DNA of 64,000 nucleotides from Proteles cristata cristata (Eukaryota > Chordata > Mammalia > Carnivora > Hyaenidae), in contig JAESUZ010000753.1 of NCBI GenBank assembly GCA_017311185.1, positions 1,240,001 through 1,304,000 of the forward strand, read 5' to 3'. Made by a program: the position numbers and the translations under genes. The notes under the pieces were generated by a model, which saw only the letters and a list, made by a program, of their open reading frames with translations, did not search any database and was not told the DNA's origin. This document shows, piece after piece, positions 11,493-24,300 of the stretch. Each line of letters opens with the position of its first letter. Position 1 is the stretch's first letter.

Positions 11493-12130
11493 TTCTCCAA
11501 AAATTAATGATGGATACCAAACCTCAGATACAGGAAGCTCAGAGAACACCAAAAGGTTAGGTGCAAAAAAAAAAAAAATCTACTCATATAATAATCAAAC
11601 TTCTGCAAATGAGAGACAAAGAGAAAATCTTGAAGGCAGCCAAAGGAAAAAAAGACACATTCTATACAGAGGAATAAAGACAGCAATCACAGCACACTTG
11701 TCAGAAGACTTGCAAGCCAGAAGACAATAAAGTGCTGACATGAAAAATAAAGTCAGCAAAGAATCCCATATCCAGAGAAAATACCTTTCAAAAGTGAAGA
11801 AATCAAGACTTCCTCAGACAAATAAAAACTGAGAGAATTCATTGCCAGGAGACCTGCAGTTCAAGAAATGTCAAAGGAAAACTCATTTTTTCTTATTTTT
11901 AAATGCTCAAAAAGAAAACTGTCTAAAGCACAATCAATAGGCATTATATTTTGTGTCTATAACAAAGTGTACGACAATATAAACTGTAACAATTTTTTAA
12001 GAATATACCCTGTATGAGCACAAAAAATAAGAGGTGGGAGTTGGGAATATGCTATTGTAAGGTCTTTACCCCACATGTGAAGCAGTATGACAGGGTTTGA
12101 AGGTAAAGTCTGATTAATTAAAGATATGTA

Positions 12131-12895
12131 TTAAAGCAAGGCTGGACTGATGAAGAAACTGGGGAGAAGTCCTCATCTAAACTGCAGAGAGGGTATGTGA
12201 AAAAGTCTGCAAATCTGAGGAAGCTCTCCAGGGAAGATGCTGGAATCATTAAGGCAACAAGGATGAGGGTTGATGCAATTGAAGTGTTAGAAGTACTTAG
12301 AATCTCTAGGCTGAGGTGAGTTTAGATGACTTACGACAGCAAACTGCCACAGATTTGAATGGAGAAGTACAGGAAAAAGTGTTTGAGGTGCATTATTATT
12401 CGAGCTGCTCTGTATAGAATGGACGTGCTCTCACAGTCTTGGGAGGTCTAGCCAGCATTACATCACAGCGGGCATCTTCCTACTTTGTTAAAAACTGTGT
12501 TTCTTAATTTTGCTCCCCATTCGCAGCCATCAGTGCAGCATGGCCTCACAGTCTTGTGGTCTGAACATGTCATATGCCCTTTGAACTTGGTGGGTCTAGG
12601 ATGATCCCCTGTGAGAAAGGACCATGATTAAGTAAGAAGGAACAGTGTATTACAGAGATCCCTAATTCTGGAGTAGCCCTGGCAGAAAGCTTCAGATGGC
12701 TGTCTCCCTCATAGATAAGGGTCCTTTGTGATGAATGCACTTGGTGTCATCAGCACCCCATGTGTCGGACACTCATCCACATTGATCAGCATGATTATCA
12801 CAGACCCAAAAATGAAGAGGTCCAGGTTTCTTGCTTCCTTTCTCTGCTGACAGCAGACGACAACAGAATTTTTTGTCCTTTATATTTAGGTGCCT
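12131..12895. other. Unique stretch of uncertain origin
   Basis: No repeat or exon is recognised. The minus-strand reading of about 12420-13250 has a few short open segments around the SINE at 12913, but no frame persists and no parent gene is recognised. Confidence 0.35.
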
Positions 12896-12912
12896 TAAAG
12901 ATGAGCATCAGA

Positions 12913-13051
12913 GTAGCACCTGGGTGACTCAGTTAATTGAGTGTCTGACTCTTGATTAGGCTCAGTGCTAAACATGGACCTTGCTTGAGATTCTCTCTCT
13001 CTCTGTCTCTCTCCTTCTTTGCCCATCCCCCCTCTTTCTCAAAATAAATAA

Positions 13052-13094
<43 letters not shown>
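12913..13094 (+). mobile_element. Short carnivore SINE with a GATA-expanded tail
   Basis: The duplication aaagatgagcatcagag (12896-12912) and aaagattagcatcagag (from 13094) brackets it. The central third of the SINE is missing. Confidence 0.9.

Positions 13095-13095
<1 letters not shown>
13051..13095 (+). repeat. (GATA)n microsatellite in a SINE tail
   Basis: About ten GATA units following 'aaataaataaata'. The repeat grew from the A-rich SINE tail. Confidence 0.95.
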
Positions 13096-13111
13096 AGATT
13101 AGCATCAGAGA

Positions 13112-13924
13112 TTCCCAAGGGCCAGTCTCCTGCATAGACTCAAAGCACCACTGTCACATTTACGTCCTTTCTTCCCAGTGATCTATCTTTGTGGTGGCAG
13201 TAGGAGACTCCACCAATGTAGCATACTTGAAGATAGAGAAGTATGTTCTGTCAGGAATTTATTATATAATTACTGTCTTTTTAAATTTTGTAACTAAGAT
13301 ATTTGGGTTTAAGCAGGGCATATCTGTCTGAATGTGCAAGGTGAATAGGCAAGGTGTCCATGTGGAAATTTGAGAACAAATTAATAGAAGAGACAGAAAC
13401 AAGAAATACAGTAGTTTTTTTTCAGTGTTCTTTGATCTCCATGTTCCCATTGCATAACATTTCTCAGATTGTAACTTGTATATGCCATGAACCTAAAAAA
13501 CATAAATAACTGATCTGGGTCAGTGCTTAAAGTATGGAATTCACACAAGCCTTGAAAACCAACCGAGCCTAAAACATATTTGACTATTCCCTGTGGGAAG
13601 ACTGGGCTTTCTGTCTGTTTCTGTAGCATGTCAACAGCTTGCAGTGTTCCAAAGAACTAATAATTATTGATGACAGCATCCTGGAAGTTCCTGTTGAGCT
13701 CACAGAGTAAAGAGTGTTTGAGAGTGTTAAGAAGGCACACTCTGAATAAGCCCGCTGGAACATGATGGCTGCAAGAGCACAGCTCCTGTCTGGCATCCTC
13801 TCCTCAGGGCTGGGATGGCAAAGAGAACTGCTAAGTACATCACACCACAGCCCTTGAGCTGGGAAGGGGAGTGCAGTAACAGGCACGACCCAAGCCTAGT
13901 GCTCTCAGCACCTCATTCATGATA
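13112..13924. other. Unique intronic stretch
   Basis: Nothing recognisable. The open frames at 13381-13629 and 13584-13886 (both minus) overlap each other and lack splice signals. Confidence 0.35.
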
Positions 13925-14175
13925 ATAACAGTTCACTTTTAAAAGCATTTGCAGAGCACCAGATACCGTGCCAAGTGCTTTCTAGCCAGCTCTCCCAAGC
14001 CTCCATGTCACTGTTGGCACCATCATTATCCCCATTTTTATAGACTAGAAATTAGGTTTGGAGAAAGTATGCAAGTACTCAAGGTCACACAACCCGTGAG
14101 TGGTAGAGCCAGGACTGGAAACCAGTGACTGACTCCGGAGCCTGCATTTCCAAACCGTTGCACTCTATGACCTCT
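13925..14175 (-). repeat. MIR relic
   Basis: Reverse-complement MIR with 'gtgccaagtgctttctagcc', 'catcattatccccattttta', 'caaggtcacacaacccgtga' and 'gactccggagcctgcatttc'. Confidence 0.8.
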
Positions 14176-14284
14176 CACGTGCCTGCATCTGGAGGATGTT
14201 CATTCAGCTCTTCACATATTTACTATGTACAACACACGGTGTTAAGCCCCAGTAAAAACTTGTAAGCGTATTTCTTCACTTGAT

Positions 14285-14352
14285 GTGAGGAACAAGCATT
14301 TACCAAGCACCTCCACTGTGCCACACACGTTGCTAAGCACTGGGGCACAAAC
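14285..14352 (+). repeat. L2-like fragment
   Basis: A short match to the 'catttaccaagcacctccac' / 'tgctaagcactggggcacaa' motif typical of L2 ends. Confidence 0.5.
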
Positions 14353-14389
14353 ATGGTTAAGACCATCCTCAAGAAAAACACTGACTAGG

Positions 14390-14606
14390 AGCACCTGGAT
14401 GGTTCAGTTAGTTAAGCGTCTAACTTTGGCTCTGGTCATGATCTCATGGTTCACGAGTTCAAGCTCTACATCAGGCTCTGTGCTGACAGCTCAGAGCCTG
14501 GAGTCTGCTTCAGATTCTGTGTCTCCCTCACTCTCTTTCCCTCCCCTGCTTGTACTCTGTCTCTGTCTCTCAAAAATAAAATAAATAAAACATTAAAAAA
14601 GAAAGA
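14390..14606 (+). mobile_element. Feliform SINE
   Basis: Flanked by cactgactag (about 14380) and cattgactag (about 14611). Confidence 0.9.
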
Positions 14607-14623
14607 AGATCATTGACTAGTAG

Positions 14624-15584
14624 TGAGGCTAGATAACAGTACCGAATACCATGTGCTGTCAAGGTACAGGTGTGCTGCGGAGACAGGCCCATCAAAGAAG
14701 GTCACGGAAAGTCACCAGGAGGAGGTGGGCTTGAATCAAGTTATGAAGGAAACAGGAACTAGCTGGGTGAAGCACAGAGACCAAGAAGCTCTAGCCAGAG
14801 AGAACATGGAGGTAAAAGAATGGAATGGCCAGGAAACAACAGATTTATTATAGTTGGAGTTTAGACTGTGAGGAGGCAATGTGGAAGAGATGAGACTAAC
14901 AATCTTAACTCTACTTTTCAGTTTAATACTGTTAGTGCTTTAAGGTTCAAGTTATCTCAGAACATTAATAAAGGAAGTTTCTTAAGCATGAGATTCAGTT
15001 TAGCCCAGATTCCAGTCATTCATTTATTTCTTACACAAGTATTAAACTCTAGCCAACTTTGTACAAGATGCCATGTTGGTGCCAGAGGCTGCAAAGAACA
15101 AACCACGAACTCTGCTTTCAAAGACGTCATGTTGGGGGAGGGGAAGGGAGGGAGACAGATCTACAAAGAGGCAGTTACTAAATATGTCTCTCTGGAGAAA
15201 CTGTTGGGCCCCAATTAAGTACATTCTGACATTTGAGAGGTCTCTTGGCAAAATGGCCTCATTCATAAATATGCCTGGTCTACCAAAAAGACTTTTAAGG
15301 GAAGCTTCCAGCATGGACTTGAATGCAATATAAACAGCAGAAAACAATGAACCTGAAAGAAATGGAGATGTACAGGAAATGGGAGGAAATATGAATACCA
15401 TTCTAGTTATATTCAGAGTGAGAGGAGAAAATAGTGTCAGCACAAAACAAGACCAAGATGCACAAAAGAGCACTAATCATTTAACATTAAAGTGTGGTAT
15501 AATATTATTGGCAGATTCCAAAATAGGAGGTGGAGAGTGGTGGAAGAGATAAATTCTAAAATTGAGAACTCAAGAAATAGCAGT
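14624..15584. other. Mostly unique stretch
   Basis: A faint L2-like patch lies near 15010-15130 ('cattcatttatttcttacac'). Overlapping open frames at 14868-15218 (+), 15042-15473 (-) and 15073-15333 (+) contradict one another and show no splice borders, so none is called. Confidence 0.4.
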
Positions 15585-15601
15585 AAAAGTTTATCATTTA
15601 T

Positions 15602-15771
15602 GGGGCGCCTGGGTGGCTTAGTCAGTTGAGCATCCGACTTTTGCTTAGGTCATGATCTCGCGATTCTTGGGTTCAATCCCCGTGTCGGGCTCTGGGCTGA
15701 CTGCCAGCTCGGAGCCTGGAGCCTATTTTGGAGTCTGTGTCTCCCTCTCTCTCTGACCCTTCCCTGCTCAT

Positions 15772-15812
<41 letters not shown>

Positions 15813-15834
15813 GAAGTAAATAAAAATAAATAAA
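15602..15834 (+). mobile_element. Young-subfamily feliform SINE
   Basis: Intact ggggcgcctgggtggcttag start, 'ctgactgccagctc' middle and an expanded (CT)n block at 15775-15808. Perfect 17-bp duplication aaaagtttatcatttat (15585-15601 and 15835-15851). Confidence 0.96.
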
Positions 15835-16479
15835 AAAAGTTTATCATTTATAACCACAATAACTTCCAAAAGAAACAGCTAATATAAAAATGTGGTTTAC
15901 CTACATGAGAAAGAAGAGCTAGTTTTCTTTCTTTTTCCTTAGACTGTTATTTTTTCATAAAGCCTTTCAATAACATATTCTTTTTCTTTTTAACACTGTG
16001 GGTTTATTGCTTTGATTTAATCATTTACAAATTAAAAAAAGACTTGGAATAGTCATAACCTTGTTTAATGTAATAACTGTGTTGCTGGCAATATGTGTAG
16101 ATTAATTTTCATAAATCAATCAATATTAATTATCTTTGAGCCTTTTAGTAAGCCCCATAGTTATAGTAAGCTCTGTGGAGGAATATAGAGAATTGCAAGA
16201 GAGTCCATTCCTTCCATGAGTCTACAGTTTTTTGGAGGAAGACAGTATTATAAGGCAGCACATTCCAAATACTAATAAGAGTAACAGCCTGGGATGTCTC
16301 AGGACTTCAGAGAGGAGATGATGTGACATGGGCTTCAGTTCCCAGAGGAGGGAGATAGATTGCACATTGAGAAGAAGTGCATGGTTAAGTGGAGGGGTGG
16401 GGAAGACTTTTCACGGAGATAACAAGAAGCACAAGGGAGCAAGGCAAGCAGCTCAGACGTGATTCTGAGGTGGGTAGTG

Positions 16480-17085
16480 TATTAATTTGCTAGGGCTGCC
16501 ATGACAAAAATACCATAGGCTGGGTAGCTTAAACAGAAGTTTATTTTCTCACAATTCTGGAGGCCAGTGGTCCAAAATCAGGATGCCAGCAGGTTTACAG
16601 GTTTGGTTTTTTCTGAGGCCTCTCTTTCTTGGCTTGCAGATGGCTGCCTTTTTGCTTGGTTCTCACATGATCTTTCCTCTGTCTGTGTTGTGTGCTTTAA
16701 TCTCCTTTCTTATAAGGACATCAGTTATATCGGATTAGAACCCACCTTCATGCCCTCATTTTTACTTAATAACCTCTTTATTTATTTGTTTGTTTGTTTA
16801 TTTTGAAAGAGAGAGAGATAGAGAGCACCCAGGTGGGGAGGGACAGAGAGACAGGGAGAGAGAGAGAATTTTAAGCAGGCTCCATGCCAACAGTCAAAAG
16901 CCTGATGCAATCATGACCAGAACCAAAACCACGAGTCAGACGTTTACCAACTGAACCACCCAGGCGCCTCTTTAATAACTTCTTTAAAGGCCCCATCTCC
17001 CCATATGGTTCACATTCTAAGGTACTGGGGATGAAGGATTGAACATATGAATGGAGGGAAGGGACACAGTTCAGCAATACCAGGT
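16480..17085 (-). mobile_element. MLT1-type MaLR LTR, split by a SINE
   Basis: It reads 'gtattaatttgctagggctg', 'aggctgggtagcttaaacag', 'aagtttattttctcacaatt', 'cttataaggacatcagttat' and, after the SINE, 'taaaggccccatctccccat' and 'acacagttcagca'. This is an old solo-LTR-like remnant of a non-autonomous ERVL-MaLR element; no coding part is present. Confidence 0.7.
16781..16970 (-). mobile_element. Feliform SINE inside the MLT1 LTR
   Basis: Target duplication cttaataacctcttta (16765-16780) and tttaataacttcttta (16971-16986). It lacks the central 'cagcacagagcc' part. Confidence 0.88.
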
Positions 17086-17189
17086 AGTAAACCAGCTTGG
17101 CAGCAGCATAAGATTTATATTGAAAACAGTGGGGTGGAATGAGAATAATTACAAAAGGGAAGTCTGAGACCATGCCAGTGTAGACTTTA

Positions 17190-17400
17190 TTTCAGAGGAA
17201 ATAATAAGTCTCTGAACATGTTTGAACAGGACATAGGTAAGGTCAGCCTGGCGGAAGGTAGTATGTGGGATGTTGTGATCCGGAGACCAGGCCAGAGGTT
17301 GGCAACGAATCAAGCAGTTATTGCAATATTCCAGCCGGGAGAGGAGAGTGATTCTAACTGTAACAATTGCAGTGGCAATGGAAAGGAAGGATGTTAGAAC
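17190..17400 (-). repeat. L2 fragment
   Basis: The opposite strand of the L2 block 'gcagttattgcaatattcca', 'gtggcaatggaaaggaagga'. Confidence 0.55.
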
Positions 17401-19915
17401 ATTACAGATGGGAAAACTTCGGATTCACAATATTCTCACCACCAAGGAACTCAAAAAGTTATATTTTATCCTAACTGTCCTTGGAAATTTCTAGAGTGTC
17501 ATTATGGCCAATCAGAACCGTTGATTAGCATGAGCTAACCACTGTTACTTTGCCAAGCTGATGAGGGTAAGCAAAGAAATTCAAGTTCTATTTGGTTTTC
17601 AGAGCATCTTTGTGAGTAAAAGTACAGTTTCCAATAGGCATTCTGAAATACACAGTACTTAAAAGAGACTGATGGATGCTTATCAGTGCTTTCTGAAACC
17701 CCAGGGAGACTCCCAGGTTGGAAACCACTAACTGGACCCAAAAAGTCTCCATTTACAGGTGAAGAAACTTAAACAGATACATCCCAAATCACACTTGAAG
17801 TTATTAGCAGAATGGAGCCAGAATAAGCTTCCTACATCTTGTTCAAAATTAGTTATGTTCTGCTGAGAATTAACAGAACTTGCTGTCTAACCAGTAGTAC
17901 TTTTAAGGAAAAACTAAGTCACTTCAAAGGCAAATAATGATCCCCTCATTTATCTTTTGCCTAAGATTGGATTTTCCATTATTAAAGGTTTACTTAAAGC
18001 AAGATAAACCATTATTTCTGGGTTAAAATTGTCTGGTAAAAAGCACCACCTGGATACTTTCTCTAACATTGATTTCTCAAGTATTTATTTTCTGGTTATC
18101 CTACCATTTTATAGAAGAGCAAGCTTATTGGTTCTTGATACCTTCTGACATAATGGCACATTAACAATCACATTGTTTGAAAGTTCCATTGTCATATACA
18201 TGAATAAATGGAGCCTTAATTCAACGTTTGATTTCCACTTATTCTACTCCATGACATTTTTTTTTTCTTCCATCACTCTGCAAACAGAATATCATAAGTG
18301 TTGGGCATGTGAATTGCTTATTCAGCCCAACCTCAGAATTCTCCATAGTGACATCCATATTTTATGGTATAGGTCCAGTTGCTAGATTAGCAGATGGTTG
18401 TCATTACAGGGAAAGAAAAGTAAAACAGGAGGAACAGTTCTGCGCCTGTTAATGTTACAGTCAGGGAACAAATTAATACTGGTGTTTTCTTCTGAATTAT
18501 CCCTCCAGTCATGCTCTCTTTCTGTCAGTAAGCTCCTTTCAGCCTTCGGGTAGAGCCTTTGCTGACAAATCTTTCACATCTCAGCAACCCAAAATCCATG
18601 TAAAATATTCTAGGTCTTATCTTTCCTTTCTCACATTAAGCATTCCTCATGTATGAGAAACTAGGATAATTTAGAATGAAATGTGGGAGAAATACTTTTA
18701 AAATCTTGTCAGCTGCAGAAAACCTGACATTTAAGAGAACTATTATGTACTACTGAAAACAAAGTGTGGGAAGGATGAGATCTATTTTTAAAAAAAAGAA
18801 GATTGATTACGACCTTGAACTTTTTCCACTTGGCCACAAGGAGAATGTAAAGTGGCAAAGCCTTTTGGCAGGGCAAGTCTAAGAGCTGCTCTTCCAGTAG
18901 GCAGGCTGCATCACAGACCACAAATTCAAGAAGCAAATACAGAATATCGGGGCTGTGGGGAAAAGTAAAAGGAATGAACTGGAGGGCTGGATGGAAGAGG
19001 AGCTTGCTCATGGAATGAGAACTACCCCATCTGGAAAACAAAAGAGGCTTAGTGATGAGCAAATAGCATAAATAAGGATCTGTAAAGCTTATCATATTAA
19101 TTATGGTAACTGACTTCTCAGACTAAACCAAAGCCTGAATTGCAAAGGACTGTATTAGGGGGCCCTGAGATGTATTCTAACTAGGTAGCCCAAGGCTGAT
19201 GTTTCCTGAAGAGACGTGGAGACACTTTGATGTGAAACACTATCGGTGAAAGTCAAGACCACATCTGCCTGAGAAGAAAGTGTGGGGACAGGGAAAGAAT
19301 AGCAGCATTCACTTTTAAAACATGTAGGAAAGATATTCACAAACTCTTACTCCCAGTGGTAGGAAAGAAAGCGGAAGAATCTGTAGCTACCACAGGGAGA
19401 GTTTCTGGGCCTCATTATAGGAAAGAAGATAGGAAAGTAGTGTTATCCGAGGCACAGCAGAAATGCTGAGTTACGCAAGTACAGAAAAGTGTCAGGACTG
19501 TGCTGTGAGAAGGGAGAAAAGAAGATAGATAAAATGAATATAATTTTAACTCTTTAAAGAACTTGATAGTGTGATTATTAAGGAATTTGTGGCATTTGGG
19601 AGGTAAAATAATTGCAGATTATTCTTGTCTTTAACAATTTCTTATTACTTTGAAACTACAGTTTTCTAAAATTCTTTTTTAAAAGAGTGGCCCACATAGT
19701 CTGGTAGGTGGACCTCAAGCAAGGATAAGTCTTTGTGAATTCAGGCCTCACCTGGACCTGTGAGGTCTGATTTAACCCTGTGTTCTGTAGTTTGGGGAAG
19801 GGTTGCCAGTAATGAAGGATAATTACCCATTTGATAAGATATGCAGAATATTAAGTTCACTCTGTTTTTGTCTGACTATCGTAGTTATAGCTACAGTCAG
19901 TTATGCCTAGGTTTA
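17401..19915. other. Long unique intronic stretch
   Basis: About 2.5 kb with no recognisable transposon, exon or RNA. The longest open frame (18709-19095, minus, 128 codons) has no splice acceptor or donor at sensible places. Confidence 0.4.
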
Positions 19916-19924
19916 TTTAAAAAG

Positions 19925-20240
19925 CAATTTTGACATATGACTTCACTCCTATGTGGATTTTAAGATACAAAACATGAACATAAGGGAAGGGAAGCAAAAA
20001 TAACATAAAAACAGGGAGGGGGACAAAAACATAAGAGACTCTTAAATACAGAGAACAAACTGAGGGCTCCTGGAGGGGTTGTAAGTGGGGAGCATGGGCA
20101 AGAGGCATTAAGCAAGACACTTGTTGGTATGAGCACCGAGTGTTATATGTAGGTGATGAACCACTGGATTCTACTGAAATCGTTCTTGTACTATATGCTA
20201 ACTAACTTGGATGTAAATTTTTAAAAAATAAATTAATTTA
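19925..20240 (+). mobile_element. 5'-truncated carnivore L1 3' end
   Basis: It matches the 3' untranslated block at 29466-29745 ('agagactcttaaatacagag', 'gcaccgagtgttatatgtag', 'gtgatgaaccactggattct') and ends in an A-rich tail. Confidence 0.82.
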
Positions 20241-20263
20241 AAAAAGTAAAAAAAGCTTCTTTG

Positions 20264-20475
20264 AGGGACACGTAGGTGGCTCCATCATTTAACTGTCCAA
20301 CTTTGACTCAGGTCATGATCTCACAGTTCATGGGTTCGAGTCCCACATCAGGCTCTATGCTAACAGCTCAGAGCCTACCTAGAGCCTGCTTTCGATTCCG
20401 TGTCTCCCTCTGTCTCTGCCCCTCCCCCACTTGCGTTCTGTCTCTGTCTCTCAAAAATAAATAAACATTAAAAAC
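20264..20475 (+). mobile_element. Feliform SINE
   Basis: Full length with a standard 'aaaaataaataaacattaaa' tail. Confidence 0.92.
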
Positions 20476-21570
20476 CTTAAAAACCATCAAAAAAGAAACA
20501 TAAAAAATTCCTTTTAATTTAAAAAATAACTTTGATGTATCATGATCTCTAAAAGTGTGAAATGCCTATACCAAGCACTCATCTGTAATTATCCATAATT
20601 GCATTATTTGTGATGGTTTATAAAACAAAGATGTGAGCATGTATTTCAGTAGGTGAAACCTATTTTGCCAGACTACTTTCTTGGACAGGTTCATTACCAG
20701 TATCAGTAAACAGTCAATAAAACTGTAATATTGGGCACTCAGTGGACAATCTAGAAACCCATTTCACCTCAATGTGTGAAGCCAACAACCTACTCCTACA
20801 CAGAATGACAAACCCAGACCACTTGTAATGTGTAAAACAAACAAAAAATCAATGGGAAGAAACATGGAGCCAAGGAGATGATCAAAATCACTAATCGATC
20901 CAGGAAAGAAGGCTTTTATTTCAGTTTTGAAAGAACATTGGAAACAAAAATAAATCCAAAAAGAGTTTTTTAAAGTTTTTAAATCAGATTTTTGTTCTAT
21001 TTACATTATACCCATTTTATAGCATGATTTCTTAGTGTTAAGGGAAGGTGAAGAAGTTCTGAAGAAACTAATATAATAAAGTACAGAGTAAAGTCTTAAT
21101 AAGAGTGCTTCGAAAGTATGCATTCAACCACTTCAGAAAAACAATGGACTGTTTTTATTTTTTGTATTTAAAGAAGCCCTAGAAATTGTGGTTAGTCTTT
21201 ATTGATGTATTTCTTGAAAGATGTGTTATTAAAATTTTTATCAAAATGTTGTATGGGCACATTTTGTCTTGGGTTGGATTCTGTAGCAGCAGAGCCTCTG
21301 AGGAGTCTGTTGAGGGAGCGCTCTCAGAAGACACCTGTCATTGAGTGAAGGGAACAGAAGAGAGCAGGGGAGGAAAGCAGAAACAAACAAATGGTTTCAG
21401 GGACAGTCCAAGCCTCAGCCTGACTGCACCAGCTCTGCAAGGTGAATTGCATAGAGACGGCCCAGTGGGCAGCCCTCATCAGCCAGCCCAGAACAGGCCC
21501 CCAGAGTGAGCCCCGGGAGTGTCCTGTTGCAGCCGACACCCACAACAACTGGGGATGGGTCTGCCAACCT

Positions 21571-21571
<1 letters not shown>
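20476..21571. other. Unique intronic stretch
   Basis: Nothing recognised. GC content rises at 21290-21570, without CpG clustering. Confidence 0.4.

Positions 21572-21613
<42 letters not shown>
21572..21613 (+). repeat. (GT)n microsatellite
   Basis: About 21 uninterrupted TG units, then 'atacacacat'. It gives rise to several artefactual open frames on both strands. Confidence 0.97.
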
Positions 21614-21616
<3 letters not shown>

Positions 21617-21794
21617 CACACATCTGTCTCCCTCAGTGCCTTCATGTAAAAACATCCTCAGGTTATTGAAGTAGCATATGTCTGTGCACATCAGGTGTTC
21701 AGTTAACAGCTGATGGCTTCATAAACAAACGGATAGATGCTGCAGAGAAGATACTGAGGATGCTGAGAGAAGATACTGAGGAACTAAATAGTAA

Positions 21795-21985
21795 GAACAC
21801 AATTATAATAATTAGCATTTATAAAACATTTGCCATGTGCAGACACTATGTACGTGGATTGTTTTTGTCAGGTAGGAATTTATATTACCCCTGCTTTTCA
21901 CCTGCAGAAACTGAGATGGGCGTGTTTTCCAGGGCCACATAGCTGGTATGATAGCAGAGCCCACGCTCCTAACCTCATTATACCA
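21795..21985 (-). repeat. MIR relic
   Basis: 'acatttgccatgtgcagaca', 'cagaaactgagatgggcgtg' and 'gccacatagctggtatgata' follow reverse MIR order. Confidence 0.75.
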
Positions 21986-22599
21986 AATGCTTTGAAACGA
22001 GGAAGGTAAATTAAAATAAATACTGAAAACCACTCATCCTGGGTCATCTGTAGTTTCACAGACTTTTTTTCCTTTTTAAAAAATAGAATCAACAGCTCAT
22101 GTCTCTCCTTTTAAAAGGCCAGCAATGTTGACTCCAAGATAATCCTTGAATAAAAATCAGAAATTCTAGAATCCTTGGATCATGCAAGGTGGTGGAAATA
22201 GCCACAAGATCCCCAGTCTTTTTGTCTCTGATCTATGATAGATTAGCCATTGAATGTGCACATATATAATTTTGCATGTTAAATTGGTTGTTTATGAGTA
22301 GACCTAGCTGCAGCTCAAAATATGCTACGAATATTATTGGAAGGCATGAGATTAAAATGGATGTTAATTATTTTTCAACATTCCTCTAAGGCACAAGTTT
22401 TCAAATGAAAAATCTCATGAGTCTTTTGGGAAAAAGTCTTTAAAACACTTGGGGCCTTTCTATTGAGTTGCTTCCCTCTTCAGTGTGATTACTGGTTTGC
22501 TCTGTGCCATGTATGAGATAAGGGACTTAAAAAGTTGAAGGCACATCCCTTTGTAATTTACTTGATATAGTAAAGAAAAACTTACAATAACACATTTTA

Positions 22600-22857
22600 T
22601 TTATTTATTTTTAAATCTGTATACTGACATGCATATGCTTGTGGATTTTTTTCATGTCTATCCACTTATTTTTGGTGAGAAAGAGAGAGAGAGCAGGAGG
22701 AGGGGCAGAGAGAGAGGAGAGAGAGAGAGAATCCTAAGCAGGCTCCGCTCTCTCAGTTCAGAGCCTGATGCAAGGCTTGAATTCACTAAAGGTGAGATCA
22801 TGGCCTGAGCCGAAATCGAGAGTCATATGCTTAACCGACTGAACCACCCAGATAGCT
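22600..22857 (-). mobile_element. Feliform SINE with a long divergent tail
   Basis: The duplication caataacacatttta (about 22584-22599) and cagtaacacatttta (from 22859) brackets it. About 60 bp of non-SINE sequence (22605-22664) sits between the A-rich tail and the pyrimidine block. Confidence 0.85.
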
Positions 22858-22873
22858 CACAGTAACACATTTT

Positions 22874-23749
22874 AAATAAATACTAATATTATCTCAAAAT
22901 GAGACATTTGAGATTACTCTCAAAATGAGTAAGTATTTGACTACTTACAAATCTTTAAAAATTATGCATCTGAATTTTAAATAGAGAACCTATATTGCTT
23001 TCTCTCCCATGTGCACTCACGGGATTCTGCTTACCCCCTTGGCTGTCTCCCAGCTGTGTTAATTGTGACTGATCATATGCAGAACCAGAATCTACACATT
23101 CACAATAGTGGTTCTGCCTCTCTTGACAAGGCAGCTAAGTAGGTCATGGTTTTATGCCAAAAGGAAATGGCCTTTTGGTGGCCAAAGGACTGTTTTTCTA
23201 CTCCGTGGAAACCTGTTATGGTGATCTGGTGTCTGTGTCTTCACTATTGTTTCTGTTGTTTCTCATGCCAAATTCATCACTTTGCCCACAATCTCCCATC
23301 TTGGCTTTCCAGTCAGGAAATAGTGATGGGATTTCTTTTTAAATATGTTTAAATGCAGGAAGTCATTTTATGAGACTACAGTTATTACCAGGTTTCAGGG
23401 TAAACACAGAAATCTAGCCTAGTTCTTAGGGCATGATTTTTGTAATACCTTATGCTTCTCTTTGGGGCAGAGTCATTGAGATAATTCACTTATTTATCCA
23501 TTTAGTCACTTGCAGAGCATCTCCTATAGGTTAGTGACTGTGCTTGGTCCGAAAGAGATTGCAGAGAAGTAAAAGGAAGGCAAGATTGGGGTGATTTGTT
23601 GCTATTGTTCCTTTTATTTCCTCTATCAATTTATGATGGTATTTATAAAAGAATTTAAACCAGGGTTTTTTGGTTTTTTTTTTTTTAAAGCAGAAGCAAT
23701 TCCAAGACCTATGAAGTTGTCAGAAAGATACGTAAATCATTTTGGACTT
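22874..23749. other. Unique intronic stretch
   Basis: A weak L2-like patch lies at 23485-23575 ('cacttatttatccatttagt'). Nothing else is recognised. Confidence 0.4.
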
Positions 23750-23765
23750 AAAAGAATTTATTTCA

Positions 23766-23985
23766 GGGGCGCCTGGGTGGCTTAGTCGGTTGAGCGTCCG
23801 ATTTTCGCTTGGGTCATGATCTCGCGGTTCGTGGGTTCGCGCCCCGCGTCGGGCTCTGTGCTGACTGCCAGCTCAGAGCCTGGAGCCTATTTCAGAATCT
23901 GTGTCTCCCTCTCTCTCTGACCCTCCCCTGCTCACGCTGTCTCTCTCTCTCTCTCTCCTAGAAATAAATAAAAATATTTAAAAAA
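23766..23985 (+). mobile_element. Young-subfamily feliform SINE
   Basis: Intact 5' box and 'cctagaaataaataaa' tail. Perfect 16-bp duplication aaaagaatttatttca (23750-23765 and 23986-24001). Confidence 0.96.
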
Positions 23986-24059
23986 AAAAGAATTTATTTC
24001 ATTTGAAATGTTTCCAGAAAGTGTGATTCTGCACAACTATTTACCACTCTCCAAAATAG

Positions 24060-24300
24060 TAATAAGGGACACTTTTTGAGGTCTGTGGGCCAAGCTCTAC
24101 AGTAATAATAGATTCTCCTACTTAACTTTTGGTGATCTACAACCACACAATAGAGGCACTATGGTTATCACCTTTTTATGGGTGAGGAAAGAGGCTTAGA
24201 GAATCAGTAACTCCTCCAAAGTTACACAATGAATAATGATAGTGCTGGGATGTGAATCCAGATGGTTTAGCTCCAGAGTCTTGCTCTACACCTTATCACT
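24060..24300 (-). repeat. MIR relic
   Basis: 'atgggtgaggaaagaggctt', 'cctccaaagttacacaatga' and 'gtgctgggatgtgaatccag' follow reverse MIR order. Confidence 0.75.

Larger units (their letters stand above)
10940..12130 (+). mobile_element. Old L1M 5' region, interrupted by two SINEs
   Basis: After removing the SINEs it runs 'aacacagggaaaaagtgaaa', 'gagaaaatcttgaaggcagc', 'ttcaaaagtgaagaaatcaa' and 'attcattgccaggagacctg', the typical L1M 5' untranslated block also seen at 61270-62270. No open frame of length survives. Confidence 0.72.

Noticed and set aside
12400..13255. Possible processed retrocopy on the minus strand, with a SINE in it
   Set aside because: Short open pieces only; no parent protein, poly-A tract or target duplication recognised.
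14868..15473. Three overlapping open frames on both strands
   Set aside because: Mutually exclusive, with no splice context; chance.
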